From assembly GCA_964345075.1 (NCBI GenBank), contig CAYFPS010000018.1, positions 1 to 59,299 of the forward strand: a DNA stretch of 59,299 nt, in the 5' to 3' direction. The notes under the pieces are model-generated. The model saw only the letters and a program-made list of their open reading frames with translations. It had not been told where the DNA came from and ran no database searches. Numbering within the stretch: position 1 is the first letter of the stretch; each line of letters starts with the position of its first letter. This stretch comes from CAYFPS01 sp964345075. Lineage in GTDB: Bacteria > CAIWAD01. Below are positions 40,820-50,700 of the stretch, piece by piece. The position numbers and the translations under genes were made by a program.

Positions 40820-41722
40820 TCAGCTCCAGGACTGCTCCAGCAGCCAGTTTCGCCGGGCTTCGGGGCCCTTCAAGCGTTGAGCCGCATCGGGCAGGCCGCC
40901 CCTCAGGGCGTTTTCGTGACGCAGACTGACCCAGCCGCTGATGTCATCACAGGGCTGCGACGCACCGAACATAGCTTGAAAGAAGAGCGGTTTGTTGTAG
41001 GTCTCCGGCAGCAGGCGAGCCCGACCCGCCGAAAGCATGGGTGCGGCGGCACAAGCCAGCGCGATCTGATGCAGGAAAACTCTCAGGCGTGGCTCAGGTT
41101 TGGACAGCCTGTGGAAGAGTTCATCCTTTCGAAAAAGCTGCCATAACTCGGCCCAGCGCCTGAAGGTTCCGGCCTGGGGCCTGACAATCAGGCAACCGGC
41201 ATTGATGTAGCCCCTGACGATTTCGCCAAAAGCGGGAGTTGCCAGTGGAACAAGCTCACCTTCCGTGATACAAGCGAGCTCCAGTGCTCGCCCCCAGAGC
41301 GCGTTCGGCTCTTCATTCGCGCCAAGACCAATGTTTCGATGCATCACCGGGCGAAAGGCAAGGTTGATTTCATCAGGCAATCGCCAGGCCGCCGGCTGGC
41401 GCAGAATGACGGTGTCATCATCCAGCCAGACAAGCAGGTCGCTTGTATCACAGGCCCTGGCTTCTGCTGCGGCTGCTGCAAAGACTTTGCTGGAATAGAA
41501 GTAGTGCTGTTCATCAGGCACGTTGATCAGGCAGCCATGAATGGAAGGTGGCAGCTCCATTGAATCAAATGCTTCGGATAGCGACCTGTCGTGATACAGA
41601 TCGATTTGAAGTCCAGCCAGCTCGCCTCCGAAGCGCTCAAGGCTTAGGGCAAGAATACGCCAGTTGTCGAGTTCACGATGCCCGTCGGCCCAGCCTGCTA
41701 TTCGTAGCTGTGACACAATCAC
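40820..41722 (-). CDS. Glycosyltransferase-like protein (GT-A fold)
   Basis: A 300-residue protein. GTG at 41722 overlaps the permease stop as GTGA, and upstream sequence in this frame belongs to the permease. 'DLLVWLDDDTVILRQP' has a DDD/DxD motif as in nucleotide-sugar-dependent GT-A enzymes; 'GYINAGCLIVRP' resembles the 'NxGxxV/L' segment found after the DxD in GT8-type proteins, and 'FLHQIALACA' the later 'DQ/HQ' motif. Acceptor and donor are unknown. It is the last gene of a coupled trio with the permease and acyl-CoA synthetase. Confidence 0.65.
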   Translation of the reverse strand: MIVSQLRIAGWADGHRELDNWRILALSLERFGGELAGLQIDLYHDRSLSEAFDSMELPPSIHGCLINVPDEQHYFYSSKVFAAAAAEARACDTSDLLVWLDDDTVILRQPAAWRLPDEINLAFRPVMHRNIGLGANEEPNALWGRALELACITEGELVPLATPAFGEIVRGYINAGCLIVRPQAGTFRRWAELWQLFRKDELFHRLSKPEPRLRVFLHQIALACAAAPMLSAGRARLLPETYNKPLFFQAMFGASQPCDDISGWVSLRHENALRGGLPDAAQRLKGPEARRNWLLEQSWS

Positions 41723-42219
41723 CCCGGCCTGGCAGCCTTGAAGAAGATGTGTGCAACCAGCCCTATCAGCGGTGGAAAGACCAGTACCGATGCCAGACGA
41801 ATCAAGGTCAAGCGCCAACCCAGAATGCCGATTTCCATGGGAATCCGGTTGAAAGCCCACAGTGACCAGCCACTCAAAAAGGCCACGATGACTCCCGCAC
41901 CAGCACCGGAGCGGACCAGTACCATGGCAACAGGCAAACTGACATAGGGACCTCCGGGCGTTAGCCCGCCGGCAAGGGACGCAAGAAAGATGCCCTTGAT
42001 GCCGGAACTCTCGCCCAGCCAGCGCTGCACCAGATCTGATGGCATGATTGACTGCAGCAAACCGGCCACCAGAAAGGCCGCAAGCAGTAGTGGCAGAATC
42101 TGCAGGATCATGTGCCACGCACCATTCAGTCCTGCCAGATGACTACCGTCGCCACGCCTCAAGGCGATGATAAAGAGTAGAAGAGCTAAAAGCGCCATCA
42201 GGATTGTTGGAAAGAGCAT
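41719..42219 (-). CDS. Permease-like membrane protein (UPF0718-type)
   Basis: A 166-residue protein with about five helices: 'MLFPTILMALLALLLFIIAL', 'GAWHMILQILPLLLAAFLVAGLLQ' and 'GIKGIFLASLAGGLTPGGPYVSLPVAMVLV'. The 'GxxxASLAGGLTPGGPYVSLP' block is typical of half-size UPF0718/DUF318 permeases, relatives of ArsP. I prefer ATG 42219 (AAAGGGG upstream); ATG 42255, overlapping the previous stop, is possible. The substrate is unknown. Confidence 0.78.
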   Translation of the reverse strand: MLFPTILMALLALLLFIIALRRGDGSHLAGLNGAWHMILQILPLLLAAFLVAGLLQSIMPSDLVQRWLGESSGIKGIFLASLAGGLTPGGPYVSLPVAMVLVRSGAGAGVIVAFLSGWSLWAFNRIPMEIGILGWRLTLIRLASVLVFPPLIGLVAHIFFKAARPG

Positions 42220-42251
42220 GGGTGCCCCTTTTCTGCCTGCGGGCTGACTGT

Positions 42252-44525
42252 TCATTCGCCTGCCGAAAGATGGATGGCCAGATGTCTGGTTGCTTCATCC
42301 GAGTAGCGGAAGACGGCAATTCCAGCGGCCTTCAGCGCATTTGCCATTGAATCATAAAGTGGACCTGAGTCGATGGACACAACAAAGGGTTTGTCACACG
42401 ACTTCTTCAATTCCGTCAGGGATGCAAGCATGGCCCCTGGGTCGCGATAGTTTTCCCGGTGACCGCTACCCGGCTCGAGCGTCTGCATGGCAGCAGTAAG
42501 CGGAACAATCGAAACAATCGCGCCGTCTACATTTTCATCCTCAAGCATGGCCTGCGTAGCAAGCTTCCAGGCCTGATCATTAGCCATGGGTGTCAGATCA
42601 AGGGGATTCTTCGTGTCCACCAGACTGTCAAGCTTGTGCTCAGCCAGAAGCCCTGTGACACGCGTCATTCCTGCTTTGGAGAGCCTGGCCAGCCTGAGGC
42701 CTGTATCACCGTGATGCAGATTATCGGCCACACCCACACATTCAAAACCGGCATTAGATAACACGGCAACACGGGGCATCTTTTCAGGGCGGGTATCGGG
42801 TAGCGACTCAATCAGCTCCAGCTGTCGCTCAAAAGCCTCGAAACTGTCAACCAGCAGCGCACCCGCCTCACTCAAAACCTGGCGGCAGCTCTCGTAATCC
42901 CCGGCAATGGATGCTGTGTGACCGGCACTGGCCGACTGGCCTTCCGCTGTGCGACCGGCCTTGTAAAAGAGCACGCTTTTGCCTGCGGCCTTCAATTTTC
43001 TAATCTGGGCCGCCACATTCAGGCCATCCAGATCGGCGAAGCCCTCGGCATAGCAGGCGATGTGTGACACACTATCGTCAGCAATCATTGCGCTCAGGTA
43101 ATCACCCAGAGTCAGGTCCATCTGATTGCCGTAGGACACTGCATAGACAGGATTGAATCCTGGATTGCGCGACATGCGGCAGATCATGAAGGCGCCGGAC
43201 TGACTGAAGAAGGCTGTGCGGGAGATCTGCTGTGATACAGGACGGGGCAGCTTGTATTCCGGAATGAAGAGCGTGTTGACATTTGCATCACGACAGTAGA
43301 CACCCAGGCAGTTGGATCCATTAATAACAGGCCCGCCGCCCGGAAGCTGGCGAGCTTTCGCAATTACATGATCAATCCGCGCCTGGATTGCTTCCCCGCC
43401 TTCCTTTTCCGCAATGCCGCCGGGGATAACGATCACGCTTTTTGCACAATCACTCGTGCAGATTGCCTCCAGCATGTCCGGCACTTGCGCGGCCGAGACG
43501 GCCAGTACCAGCATGTCTACCTGTTCGGGCAGATCGGCTGGTGAAGAAAAACAGCGCACGCCCTCAATTTCCTCTTCATCTGGCTTGAGAATGAAGATCT
43601 GTTCCTTTGGAACATGGGCATCAAGCAGGTTTTGCAAAATGATGCGGCCTACGTTCATCTTGCGTGATACACCGGCAATGGCCACCGTCCGGGGCTTGAG
43701 TAGTCCGTCGATCTTTTCAAGGGGCCGGACTGGCCTTTGCTCCGATACTTCCGAAATGCGCATCAGGCCATCCAGCGGCACCAACTCGCCATCGTCGCTG
43801 ATAACCAGCGGATTGATTTCAATCTCTTCCAGCCTGTGTCCGCTTCGTTCGTGTGACAGCTCGACAACGAGATCACGAAAGCGCAGGATTGCTTCGATCA
43901 GTTTTTCAGGGGCAATCAGCGCTTTGCGGCCACGTGCTTGTCCAGAGAGGCGCTGGAAGATCATCAGGCGCGAGAGGGCCTTTTCAAGCGTGGGCCTGTC
44001 CAGCAGACCAGCAGCCATGATGGCGTGTCCGCGGCCCGTTTCCAGCTGTCCTGAAAGGAACTCGGCATCCGTTCCCCCGATCCCGAAGGTAATCAAGGGA
44101 CCGAACTCTCGACTGTAGCGTGCGCCCAGCAGAAGTTCGCTACCCAACTCGCCAGTGAATGTAACACGCTCGACAATCAGGATGCCTTCGATAATGGGCT
44201 TGCGGCCAGCATGTGTATCACAATAGCGACCGCTCACATCGGCGTGCATCTTTTCAAGGACAGTTGGCAGTGCGGGATTGTTCTCCGCCATGACAACGCC
44301 ACCCAGATCGCTCTTATGCAGGATGTCGGGTGAGAGGATTTTAAGCACGAGATCCTTGCCCAGCATCGCGAGCTCATCTGGATCAGGCGCCTGGCCGAAT
44401 GGCACAACGAGGTGGCGGGGAACGGGAAATCCCGCGGCCGCAAGCAGACTGTAGACATCGTGTTCGAGCACAACAGGCAGAGCGGCGGCAAAATGGCGGT
44501 CCGCAAGATTATCAAGCTGGGTCAT
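42252..44525 (-). CDS. ADP-forming acyl-CoA synthetase, ATP-grasp domain first
   Basis: A 757-residue fusion of the two chains of ADP-forming acetyl/acyl-CoA synthetase. CAGGAG precedes ATG 44525. The ATP-grasp (beta) part is at the N-terminus ('LVLKILSPDILHKSDLGGVVM', 'IEGILIVERV', 'ITFGIGG'), followed from about residue 240 by the CoA-binding ('VAIAGVSRKMNVGRIILQNLL') and succinyl-CoA-ligase-like parts ('FFSQSGAFMICRM', 'ASAGHTASIAGD' with the phosphohistidine). The more usual fusion has alpha first. These enzymes make ATP from acyl-CoA thioesters or activate acids in reverse. Confidence 0.88.
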   Translation of the reverse strand: MTQLDNLADRHFAAALPVVLEHDVYSLLAAAGFPVPRHLVVPFGQAPDPDELAMLGKDLVLKILSPDILHKSDLGGVVMAENNPALPTVLEKMHADVSGRYCDTHAGRKPIIEGILIVERVTFTGELGSELLLGARYSREFGPLITFGIGGTDAEFLSGQLETGRGHAIMAAGLLDRPTLEKALSRLMIFQRLSGQARGRKALIAPEKLIEAILRFRDLVVELSHERSGHRLEEIEINPLVISDDGELVPLDGLMRISEVSEQRPVRPLEKIDGLLKPRTVAIAGVSRKMNVGRIILQNLLDAHVPKEQIFILKPDEEEIEGVRCFSSPADLPEQVDMLVLAVSAAQVPDMLEAICTSDCAKSVIVIPGGIAEKEGGEAIQARIDHVIAKARQLPGGGPVINGSNCLGVYCRDANVNTLFIPEYKLPRPVSQQISRTAFFSQSGAFMICRMSRNPGFNPVYAVSYGNQMDLTLGDYLSAMIADDSVSHIACYAEGFADLDGLNVAAQIRKLKAAGKSVLFYKAGRTAEGQSASAGHTASIAGDYESCRQVLSEAGALLVDSFEAFERQLELIESLPDTRPEKMPRVAVLSNAGFECVGVADNLHHGDTGLRLARLSKAGMTRVTGLLAEHKLDSLVDTKNPLDLTPMANDQAWKLATQAMLEDENVDGAIVSIVPLTAAMQTLEPGSGHRENYRDPGAMLASLTELKKSCDKPFVVSIDSGPLYDSMANALKAAGIAVFRYSDEATRHLAIHLSAGE

Positions 44526-44623
44526 GGCAACTCCTGATTTGTCGAAAAGGTAACAATCGCGCATGCGACCCGGCCTTGCCATGCCGAACACTATATTGTT
44601 GGATTAAACAACTCAGGATAGAC

Positions 44624-45430
44624 ATGTCGACACAGAACAATCAGCCAACGGGCGAAGGCCGCAGCGAATCGCGCGGCGAAGGACAGGCTAATCGCAGTCG
44701 CGGCCAGCGCGGCGGCAGGAACCGTCGTGGACGAGGCGGGCAATCCAACCGTGGTGATCAGGCTTCCGGCGCCGAAGGACGCCAGGAGGCGCGTGGAGAT
44801 GATCGGCAGGAAAGGCGTGCGGATCGTTCAGACCGCGGACAGCAGCGCCCGCAGCGTCAGAATTCCCGTCAGGGAAGCGGTAACAACGGTGGCAATGGCG
44901 GTGGCAACAACAGGGGTGGCCAGCAGCGAAGTGGCGGCAACCGCAGCAGCCAACAACGGCAGCAGCAGCAGGGACGCAAGCGCACGGTAGCAGCTCAGGA
45001 GCAGGTGCCTGATCTGAATGATTGGCGCTTTGATCATCGTGGTTACACGGTCTGGATGGCGCAATCACAGGTGCAGCAATCAGCAAGCGCCGATCGGCGG
45101 ATCCGCACCTACATTGTTGATATTCATGTGGATGAGCATGCCGTTGACAGCAAGGCCTGGCCCGTGATCGAGCTGCTCTTTCAGCTGGACAGCCACGCTC
45201 CCAGCTTTGACCGCGGTCGCAAAATGCTGGCCGATTTGTTTGCCCGAGAGGCAAGCCGCGTCAACCTGCCGCCCGCCGACAAGTACAAGGCCGAGGTTCC
45301 CGAACCCGAGAGCCGCTATGCGCCGGTAAGCGAAAACGCCCTTGCTTCGGCCATGGAGCTCGAGCTGGATCACCCGCAGGAGGACATCGACCTCTTGAAT
45401 GAAGGTCGCAAGGGCGCGCCGATCAGCTGA
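44624..45430 (+). CDS. RGG/Q-rich disordered protein with conserved C-terminal domain
   Basis: A 268-residue protein starting MSTQNNQPTGEGRSESRGEG. The first about 125 residues are almost wholly Gly, Arg, Gln, Asn and Ser with RGG, RGQ and RNRRGRGG repeats, typical of RNA-binding disordered tails. From about 130 comes a folded part ('DLNDWRFDHRGYTVWMAQSQVQ', 'RTYIVDIHVDEHAVDSKAWPVIELLFQLDSHAPSFDRGRKML'). I do not recognise that domain. AGGA stands 7 bases before the ATG; the gene is divergent from the acyl-CoA synthetase and ends at a strong terminator. A role in RNA binding or phase separation is inference. Confidence 0.8.
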   Translation: MSTQNNQPTGEGRSESRGEGQANRSRGQRGGRNRRGRGGQSNRGDQASGAEGRQEARGDDRQERRADRSDRGQQRPQRQNSRQGSGNNGGNGGGNNRGGQQRSGGNRSSQQRQQQQGRKRTVAAQEQVPDLNDWRFDHRGYTVWMAQSQVQQSASADRRIRTYIVDIHVDEHAVDSKAWPVIELLFQLDSHAPSFDRGRKMLADLFAREASRVNLPPADKYKAEVPEPESRYAPVSENALASAMELELDHPQEDIDLLNEGRKGAPIS

Positions 45431-45450
45431 ATTCCTTGTCCATGCGTATG

Positions 45451-45476
45451 AAAAGGGGCTAAGGCCCCTTTTTTGT
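45451..45476 (+). terminator. Terminator after the RGG gene
   Basis: AAAAGGGGC (45451-45459) / GCCCCTTTT (45464-45472) with loop TAAG and a T-run, 20 bases after the stop. Confidence 0.9.
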
Positions 45477-45504
45477 TGATGGGGGGTATGGTTGGTGTAT
45501 GAAT

Positions 45505-45550
45505 GGTGCCAGACACGTGCCAGACACGTGTCTGGCACGTGTCTGGCACC
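45505..45550. repeat. 46-bp perfect palindrome of GTGCCAGACAC units (REP-like)
   Basis: Two copies of GTGCCAGACAC followed by two copies in reverse make a 46-base palindrome beginning GGTGCCAGACAC and reading the same on both strands. An identical copy is at 57605-57650, a 22-base version at 46635-46656, and a decayed tandem version at 59172-59212. All lie after terminators. Such repeats in other bacteria are moved by REP-associated (RAYT/Y1) transposases; none is encoded here. Confidence 0.85.
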
Positions 45551-45686
45551 GGCCCCGCCCCGGGCAAAAGTTTCCCAAACCCCTCACCTTCCGAATTTTT
45601 AAAGTTCCAAACTCCAGAACTTGCGGCAAGATGCCGATGATCTTCACCGGATCACCTCGCCCGGAGGTGCTTAAGCCGGAGGAAAC

Positions 45687-46529
45687 ATGGCACTGCGTAT
45701 CAATCACAACGTCCCCTCACTTGCCGTACAGCGCAATCTTGCGCGCACCAACAACGAGCTCTCTACAGCAGTGGAGCGCTTATCCAGCGGACTTCGCATC
45801 AACAAGGCCTGGGATGATCCCGCCGGTCTGGCCGTCTCCGAGAAGTTCCGCGCACAGATTTCATCAATGGTGGAAGCCGAGCGCAATACGAGTCAGGGCA
45901 TCAATCTGCTGGCAACCGCTGAGGGCGCGTTGGCGGTTATGGATGAAAAGTTGATTCGCATGCGTGCCCTGGGAGTTGAAGCATCCAACGGAACCCTGAG
46001 CAGTCTGGATCGCAGCTACCTGGATGTGGAGTTTCAGCAGCTGAAGAGCGAGGTCACGCGTATTGCCGAGGTCACCAACTACAACGGACTTAGCCTGATT
46101 GACGGAACCTTCAGTCAGGGCGCGGCGGCCGGCGGAATTCAGCTTCAAATCGGTACTTACACCAACTCGAACGAAGACTACTATCAAATCAACCTGGCGA
46201 ACATGACGGCCAGTGCGCTGGGCCTGTCCAGTTCGGATCTGACCACAACTGCCGCTGCCCAGAGTGCGATTACTGTCATCGATAGCGCGATCAACACCAA
46301 GGACACCGAGCGTACCCGGATTGGCGCTTATGTCTCGCGCCTGCAGTACACGCTGAACAACCTTGCGGTTGGGCACGAAAACGCCGTGGCCTCCGAGTCG
46401 ACCATTCGCGACGCCGACATGGCCGCCGAAACAGCGGCTTATGTGCGCGCGCAGATCCTGATGCAATCCGGCATCGCCATGCTGGCCCAGGCCAACAACC
46501 TTCCGCAGCTGGCTGTTAACCTGCTCTAG
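45687..46529 (+). CDS. fliC: Flagellin
   Basis: A 280-residue flagellin. GGAGG stands 7 bases before ATG 45687. The N-terminal D0/D1 ('MALRINHNVPSLAVQRNL', 'LSSGLRINKAWDDPAGLAVSEKFRAQI') and C-terminal D0 ('TRIGAYVSRLQYTLNNLAVGHENAVASESTIRDADMAAETAAYVRAQILMQSGIAMLAQAN') are clear; the variable middle is very short, so the filament has little surface decoration. No other flagellar gene is nearby. The upstream region has no normal sigma-28 promoter spacing. Confidence 0.96.
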   Translation: MALRINHNVPSLAVQRNLARTNNELSTAVERLSSGLRINKAWDDPAGLAVSEKFRAQISSMVEAERNTSQGINLLATAEGALAVMDEKLIRMRALGVEASNGTLSSLDRSYLDVEFQQLKSEVTRIAEVTNYNGLSLIDGTFSQGAAAGGIQLQIGTYTNSNEDYYQINLANMTASALGLSSSDLTTTAAAQSAITVIDSAINTKDTERTRIGAYVSRLQYTLNNLAVGHENAVASESTIRDADMAAETAAYVRAQILMQSGIAMLAQANNLPQLAVNLL

Positions 46530-46554
46530 ACCAACTCATCATTCTGACCTGCTA

Positions 46555-46597
46555 GAGCCGGGGCCGATCCCACGTCGGTCCCGGTTCGCTTTTTGTT
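46555..46597 (+). terminator. Terminator after flagellin
   Basis: A 13-bp stem with two G-U pairs (46555-46567 / 46575-46587), a 7-base loop, then GCTTTTTG. Confidence 0.85.
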
Positions 46598-46634
46598 GAT
46601 GATGCGTAGCTGGGTTATTGTTGGCGTATGAAAA

Positions 46635-46656
46635 GTGCCAGACACGTGTCTGGCAC
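46635..46656. repeat. Short copy of the GTGCCAGACAC palindrome
   Basis: One unit and its complement, 22 bases, about 40 bases after the flagellin terminator. The sequence leading to it (TTTTTGTTGAT...GTTGGCGTATGAA) resembles that before the copy at 45505 (TTTTTTGTTGAT...GTTGGTGTATGAA), so the repeat unit may be longer than the palindrome itself. Confidence 0.8.
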
Positions 46657-46729
46657 CGAAGGGCCCGATACCAAAAAGCCCCGCTCACCAATCGGCAAGC
46701 GGGGCCTTGAAGTCGACCTTCAGCTTCGA

Positions 46730-47761
46730 TTAGAACTCGAAGCGGATCGTGTACCACTGCGTGGCGTCAAACATGTCGGTCGGATTGTAGGACCAATCCA
46801 GATACATGTTGTTGGCACCAAGGTCCACCTTGAAGCCAAGGCCCGTGCCCCAGCTGTAGAGGTAGTCCTCATCCACGTTGTCATCCAGCTGACTGGCAAT
46901 CACGTAGCCAGCACGGGCGAAGAAGGTGTTCTGGAAGGCGTACTCGGTTCCAAAACGATACTCGTCCGAACTGTGGTGATTGGACTGAAAGGTGCCGTAG
47001 AAACTCAGGTGATGCAGCGGGTTGGCCAGCGCTTCGTAGGCCAGTCCGGCCTGGAAGCTCGAGGGCAGCTCGAACTGCTGATAGATCGGGGCAACCTTGC
47101 GACTGGCGGCATCACTCTGATCATCCTGGAAGTAGACACTCTGCTGACCGCCGTAGCCGTCAAAGGTCATGTCCGGACCGAAGTTCTTCAACACGATGCC
47201 GAACTTCAGACCTTCCATGGGTGTGTCAACCTGCACGCCGAAGTCCATGGCAAAACCCTGCGCACTCATGTCCTTGATCTTCTCCGAGAGCAGGCTCATG
47301 TTTGCGCCCAGGCTCACGCGATCGGTCAGCTGACGCGCCCAGGAGAAAGTCACGGTGGTGAACTTGGGCTGAATGACCTCGCCCGTGCCGTCCGGCATGG
47401 CTTCCGTGGTCACATAAAGGTCACCCAGATTCAGCAGCCGGGCCGAAATGGCCATGGTGCCAAAGTCACCAAAGTTGTGCGCTGCACTGAACTGGACCAT
47501 CTCCATGTCAGCCCAGTACTGATAATTACCAAAGGACGCTTCGGAACTCTCAAGGCCCGTCAGGCCTCCAGGATTCCAGAAGATGGCCTCGACGCCCGAA
47601 ACGTCACCAAGATTTGAGCCCAGCAGCGCGGTGCTGCGCGCGCCCACAGGGATGCGCAGCTCCTGGGCACCCGCGGTGCCCGTGGCGCTGTTACCGGCCT
47701 GGGCAATCCCGCCGGCAACCAGAACGCCCAAAAGGACGCCGATGTATTTCATGCGGAACAT
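46730..47761 (-). CDS. PorV/PorQ-family outer membrane protein
   Basis: A 343-residue beta-barrel protein. GGGAGG precedes ATG 47761. After the signal peptide, 'AGAQELRIPVGARSTALLGSNLGDVSGVEAIFWNPGGLTGLESSEASFGNYQYW' is the hallmark N-terminus of the PorV/PorQ (UPF0164) group, and 'GPDMTFDGYG' and long barrel strands follow. PorV collects type IX cargo at the outer membrane. As third gene after the TonB receptor and the large T9SS-tail protein, it may serve that pair specifically rather than the whole secretion system. Confidence 0.88.
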   Translation of the reverse strand: MFRMKYIGVLLGVLVAGGIAQAGNSATGTAGAQELRIPVGARSTALLGSNLGDVSGVEAIFWNPGGLTGLESSEASFGNYQYWADMEMVQFSAAHNFGDFGTMAISARLLNLGDLYVTTEAMPDGTGEVIQPKFTTVTFSWARQLTDRVSLGANMSLLSEKIKDMSAQGFAMDFGVQVDTPMEGLKFGIVLKNFGPDMTFDGYGGQQSVYFQDDQSDAASRKVAPIYQQFELPSSFQAGLAYEALANPLHHLSFYGTFQSNHHSSDEYRFGTEYAFQNTFFARAGYVIASQLDDNVDEDYLYSWGTGLGFKVDLGANNMYLDWSYNPTDMFDATQWYTIRFEF

Positions 47762-47779
47762 CTTTCCTCCCATGCCTGA

Positions 47780-50700
47780 TTAGTACTCTTTGAGACGCTC
47801 TTCTTCGAGCATCACAGCCATCTTGCCGAAGCTGTCACCGTAACCGGGCGATTCCACGTAATAGACGTAGACGCCACTGGCCACGTACACTCCGTACTCG
47901 TTCTTGAGATTCCACGCCAGCTCATTCAAGCCGTTGTCGGTCTTCTCAAGGGTCTTCACATGATCACCAGCGATGTTGAAAATCTTGATCGTGGCGGTCG
48001 CGGGAAGGTGAGTGAACTTGACAACCTTCACATCGGACATGGTTTCGTAGGCGCTGAAGCCGTAATAGGGATTCGGCACCACGCGAATGTCGTCAAGCGC
48101 CGTCTCGCCCATGGAATGGGAAGCGCCCGTCGTGCTCCAGGAGAAGGAGTCGTTCACGGTGTTCACATAGTTCGGCGTGAAGATGAACGAGCCGGGATTC
48201 GAGGCCAGACCTTCATCAAAGGTGGCGATATTGCCGCGCAGCTTCGGCCACCAGGCCCACTGCACGTCAGCTGCCGGACCCCACATGGCATCGTCGTCAT
48301 AATCGACGGCACCATTGTAGTCGCTGTTCATGATGAAGAGATATTCGCGTCCACCCAGGCTGGTGTCGTTCGGATTCCACACACCGTCAGCCGTGAAGGC
48401 AGGATCAGCGGGATCATCCATTTCGACAAAGCAGATGTTCAGGCGACGCGGATTGGCAGGATCTTCAATATCCCAGGCGCTACCCGGGAAGGTGCCGATC
48501 CCCGTCAGGGCGTAACCCAGATCACGGCGATAGACAGCGGCATCCGACCACTCGGCCGAATCATCGGTAATACGAAGTTCAATCTGGTGATACTCTGCAG
48601 GAGCCAGAGAGCTTCCAAAGAAGTGCGTGCCAAGGGACAGACCACCAAAGAGCAGCTCGCCACCCCAATCAACACCACTCAGCCAACGATCGTTGTCGTC
48701 AACTCCGGCCCATTCGAAGGCGGCACCAAGCAGCGGAGGGCCCAGAACCTGCACGAGCTGTCCGTCGACCTCAGGCATACCCAGCGGATGCATCTCGTAA
48801 TCCGGGTAGTGATACATGTCGTCCAGAACCGTGCTCTGCGCGCGGCCGTAGGCGCGAGCGTTGCCGCCCTGATTGATCCGCCACCAGGTCTCGCTCCAGG
48901 TGTAATCGGGATCTTCCGGATCGACCATGGTCGTGTCGTAGAAGGAGACATCGTAACTGGCGTTGATCAGCGAGGCTTCGTCGATGGTGTTGATCAGCAC
49001 GGCGCCGTCTGAACCACCAGCCACATGCTCGGCTTCGTCAACCGTCGCTACCGTGCCCCAGTCTGTTCCGGCCTCACCGCCATTGGGATTGGCCACAACC
49101 ACGGCCTTGGAGGTCTCGAGGTTGTTCGGGGTCTCGCCCTGCATCACGCTGTAGGCGCTGACACCGAAGTAGTACGGGTGGTTGTTCACCAGGTTCGTGT
49201 TACCGCCCCAGGTGAAGGCATCATTCGTAATCTCGATGTAGCGCTGCACGCCGGAATCGGTACCGAACTGCTTCGGCTGCAGGTAGATTTCGCCAGTGGC
49301 AGCATCGAAGTCTTCCATGAAGACCGTCAGGATACCGTTGACCTCGTCAAAGGTGGCGATGCGAGTCCAAGGGCCGGAAGCCGTTTCGCCCTGATAGACA
49401 TTGTAGCCTTCAAAGGGATAGCTGCCCGGATCATCCTGCGCGGCACCATCCCAGGTCAGGGTCACCTTGCGATCCAGATTCGTCAGCGTGACAGCCGGCG
49501 TTGCAGGCGGCTGCGGCACAACGAAGTTGGCGTCGAAGGCGGACTGGGCGAAGCTGTCGATGTAGCGCAGCAGCGAAACCGAATTCAGTCGGTTGCTACC
49601 CTGCGCGGCCATCACGGCTGCGTAGATCTCGATGGTGTCACCGGGCTCAAGTGTGAAGGGGCCGGTCGACATCATGAAACGGCGGTCAGCCGGATCCACA
49701 TCCAGCTCGCCAATACCCGTCACGGGATCACCGGGAACCTGGAAGGTGGTTCCGTTAGCCAGCGGCGTTCCATCAATGTTCAGACCCCGCATGTAGTTGT
49801 AGGTCTCGGCGTAGGTGTGCGGGTCCGTACCGTTGATGTACTTGTTGAAACTGGTCATGCCCATGAAGGTGCCATCACCGGCGGGCGGGCCCTGGAAGAA
49901 GTCGAATCCGGTTGCCGGAGGCGCTTCACCGTAAGCCTTGTCCGTAGCCGTGGCGTTGTAGCAGTAACCGAGGCCCAGAGCTGGATCACAACCCACAAAG
50001 TCGTCACCGGCACCACCCAGGTCGGGATCGGACCAGAGCGAGAGGTAGGTGTTTTCCAGCGTTTCAGCCGGCTGTCCAACCGCTGCGGGATCGTAATACA
50101 ACTCGTACTTCATGAAGATCACGTTACCCAGCGCGTCACTGCGATCGAAAGCGAAGGTCGTGTGACGAACTTCAAGGCCGATTGGCGCAGTTGCGCCGGC
50201 ATCGTTCGTGTGAGCTCCGGGATCACCATCGTTGTAGACGGTGAAGGTCATCTGATCCGCGCCCAGCTCGTCGATCCAGGGATTGCCGTCCGTTCCAACC
50301 GGGGCGCCCTGTGATACAGGCCAATCGTTGTAGTCGTCGGCAGTCAGCGGAATCGTCTCTTCATGAACATCCGGATTGCGCACTTCGTAGCCAGCGGCAA
50401 CCTTCTCCAGATGGTTCTTGTAGATCTTGTAGACGCGGTTGGCAGGGTCGTCGGCATTTCCACCCAGCGGACCGGGCACAAATTCCTGCGAGTACTCAGC
50501 AACGGTAACCAGTGTATCACCGCCGCGAATACCGCCAACCCACATACCGGCGTCGTAGATCACGGTTTTGTCTGACAACGGATAATTGTTCGGGAAGTAC
50601 ATGCCGTCGCTTTTACCGCGAATGTTCGGCTTGTCATAGGCGAACACACCCACATTCGTCACGAACATATCGAGCTGATTGGCATCGATCGTGATCGTGG

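Noticed and set aside
45600..45640. Sigma-28 promoter before flagellin (TAAAGTTC and GCCGATGA)
   Set aside because: Each box matches 7 of 8 bases of the E. coli consensus, but they are 25 bases apart instead of about 11, so they cannot form one promoter.
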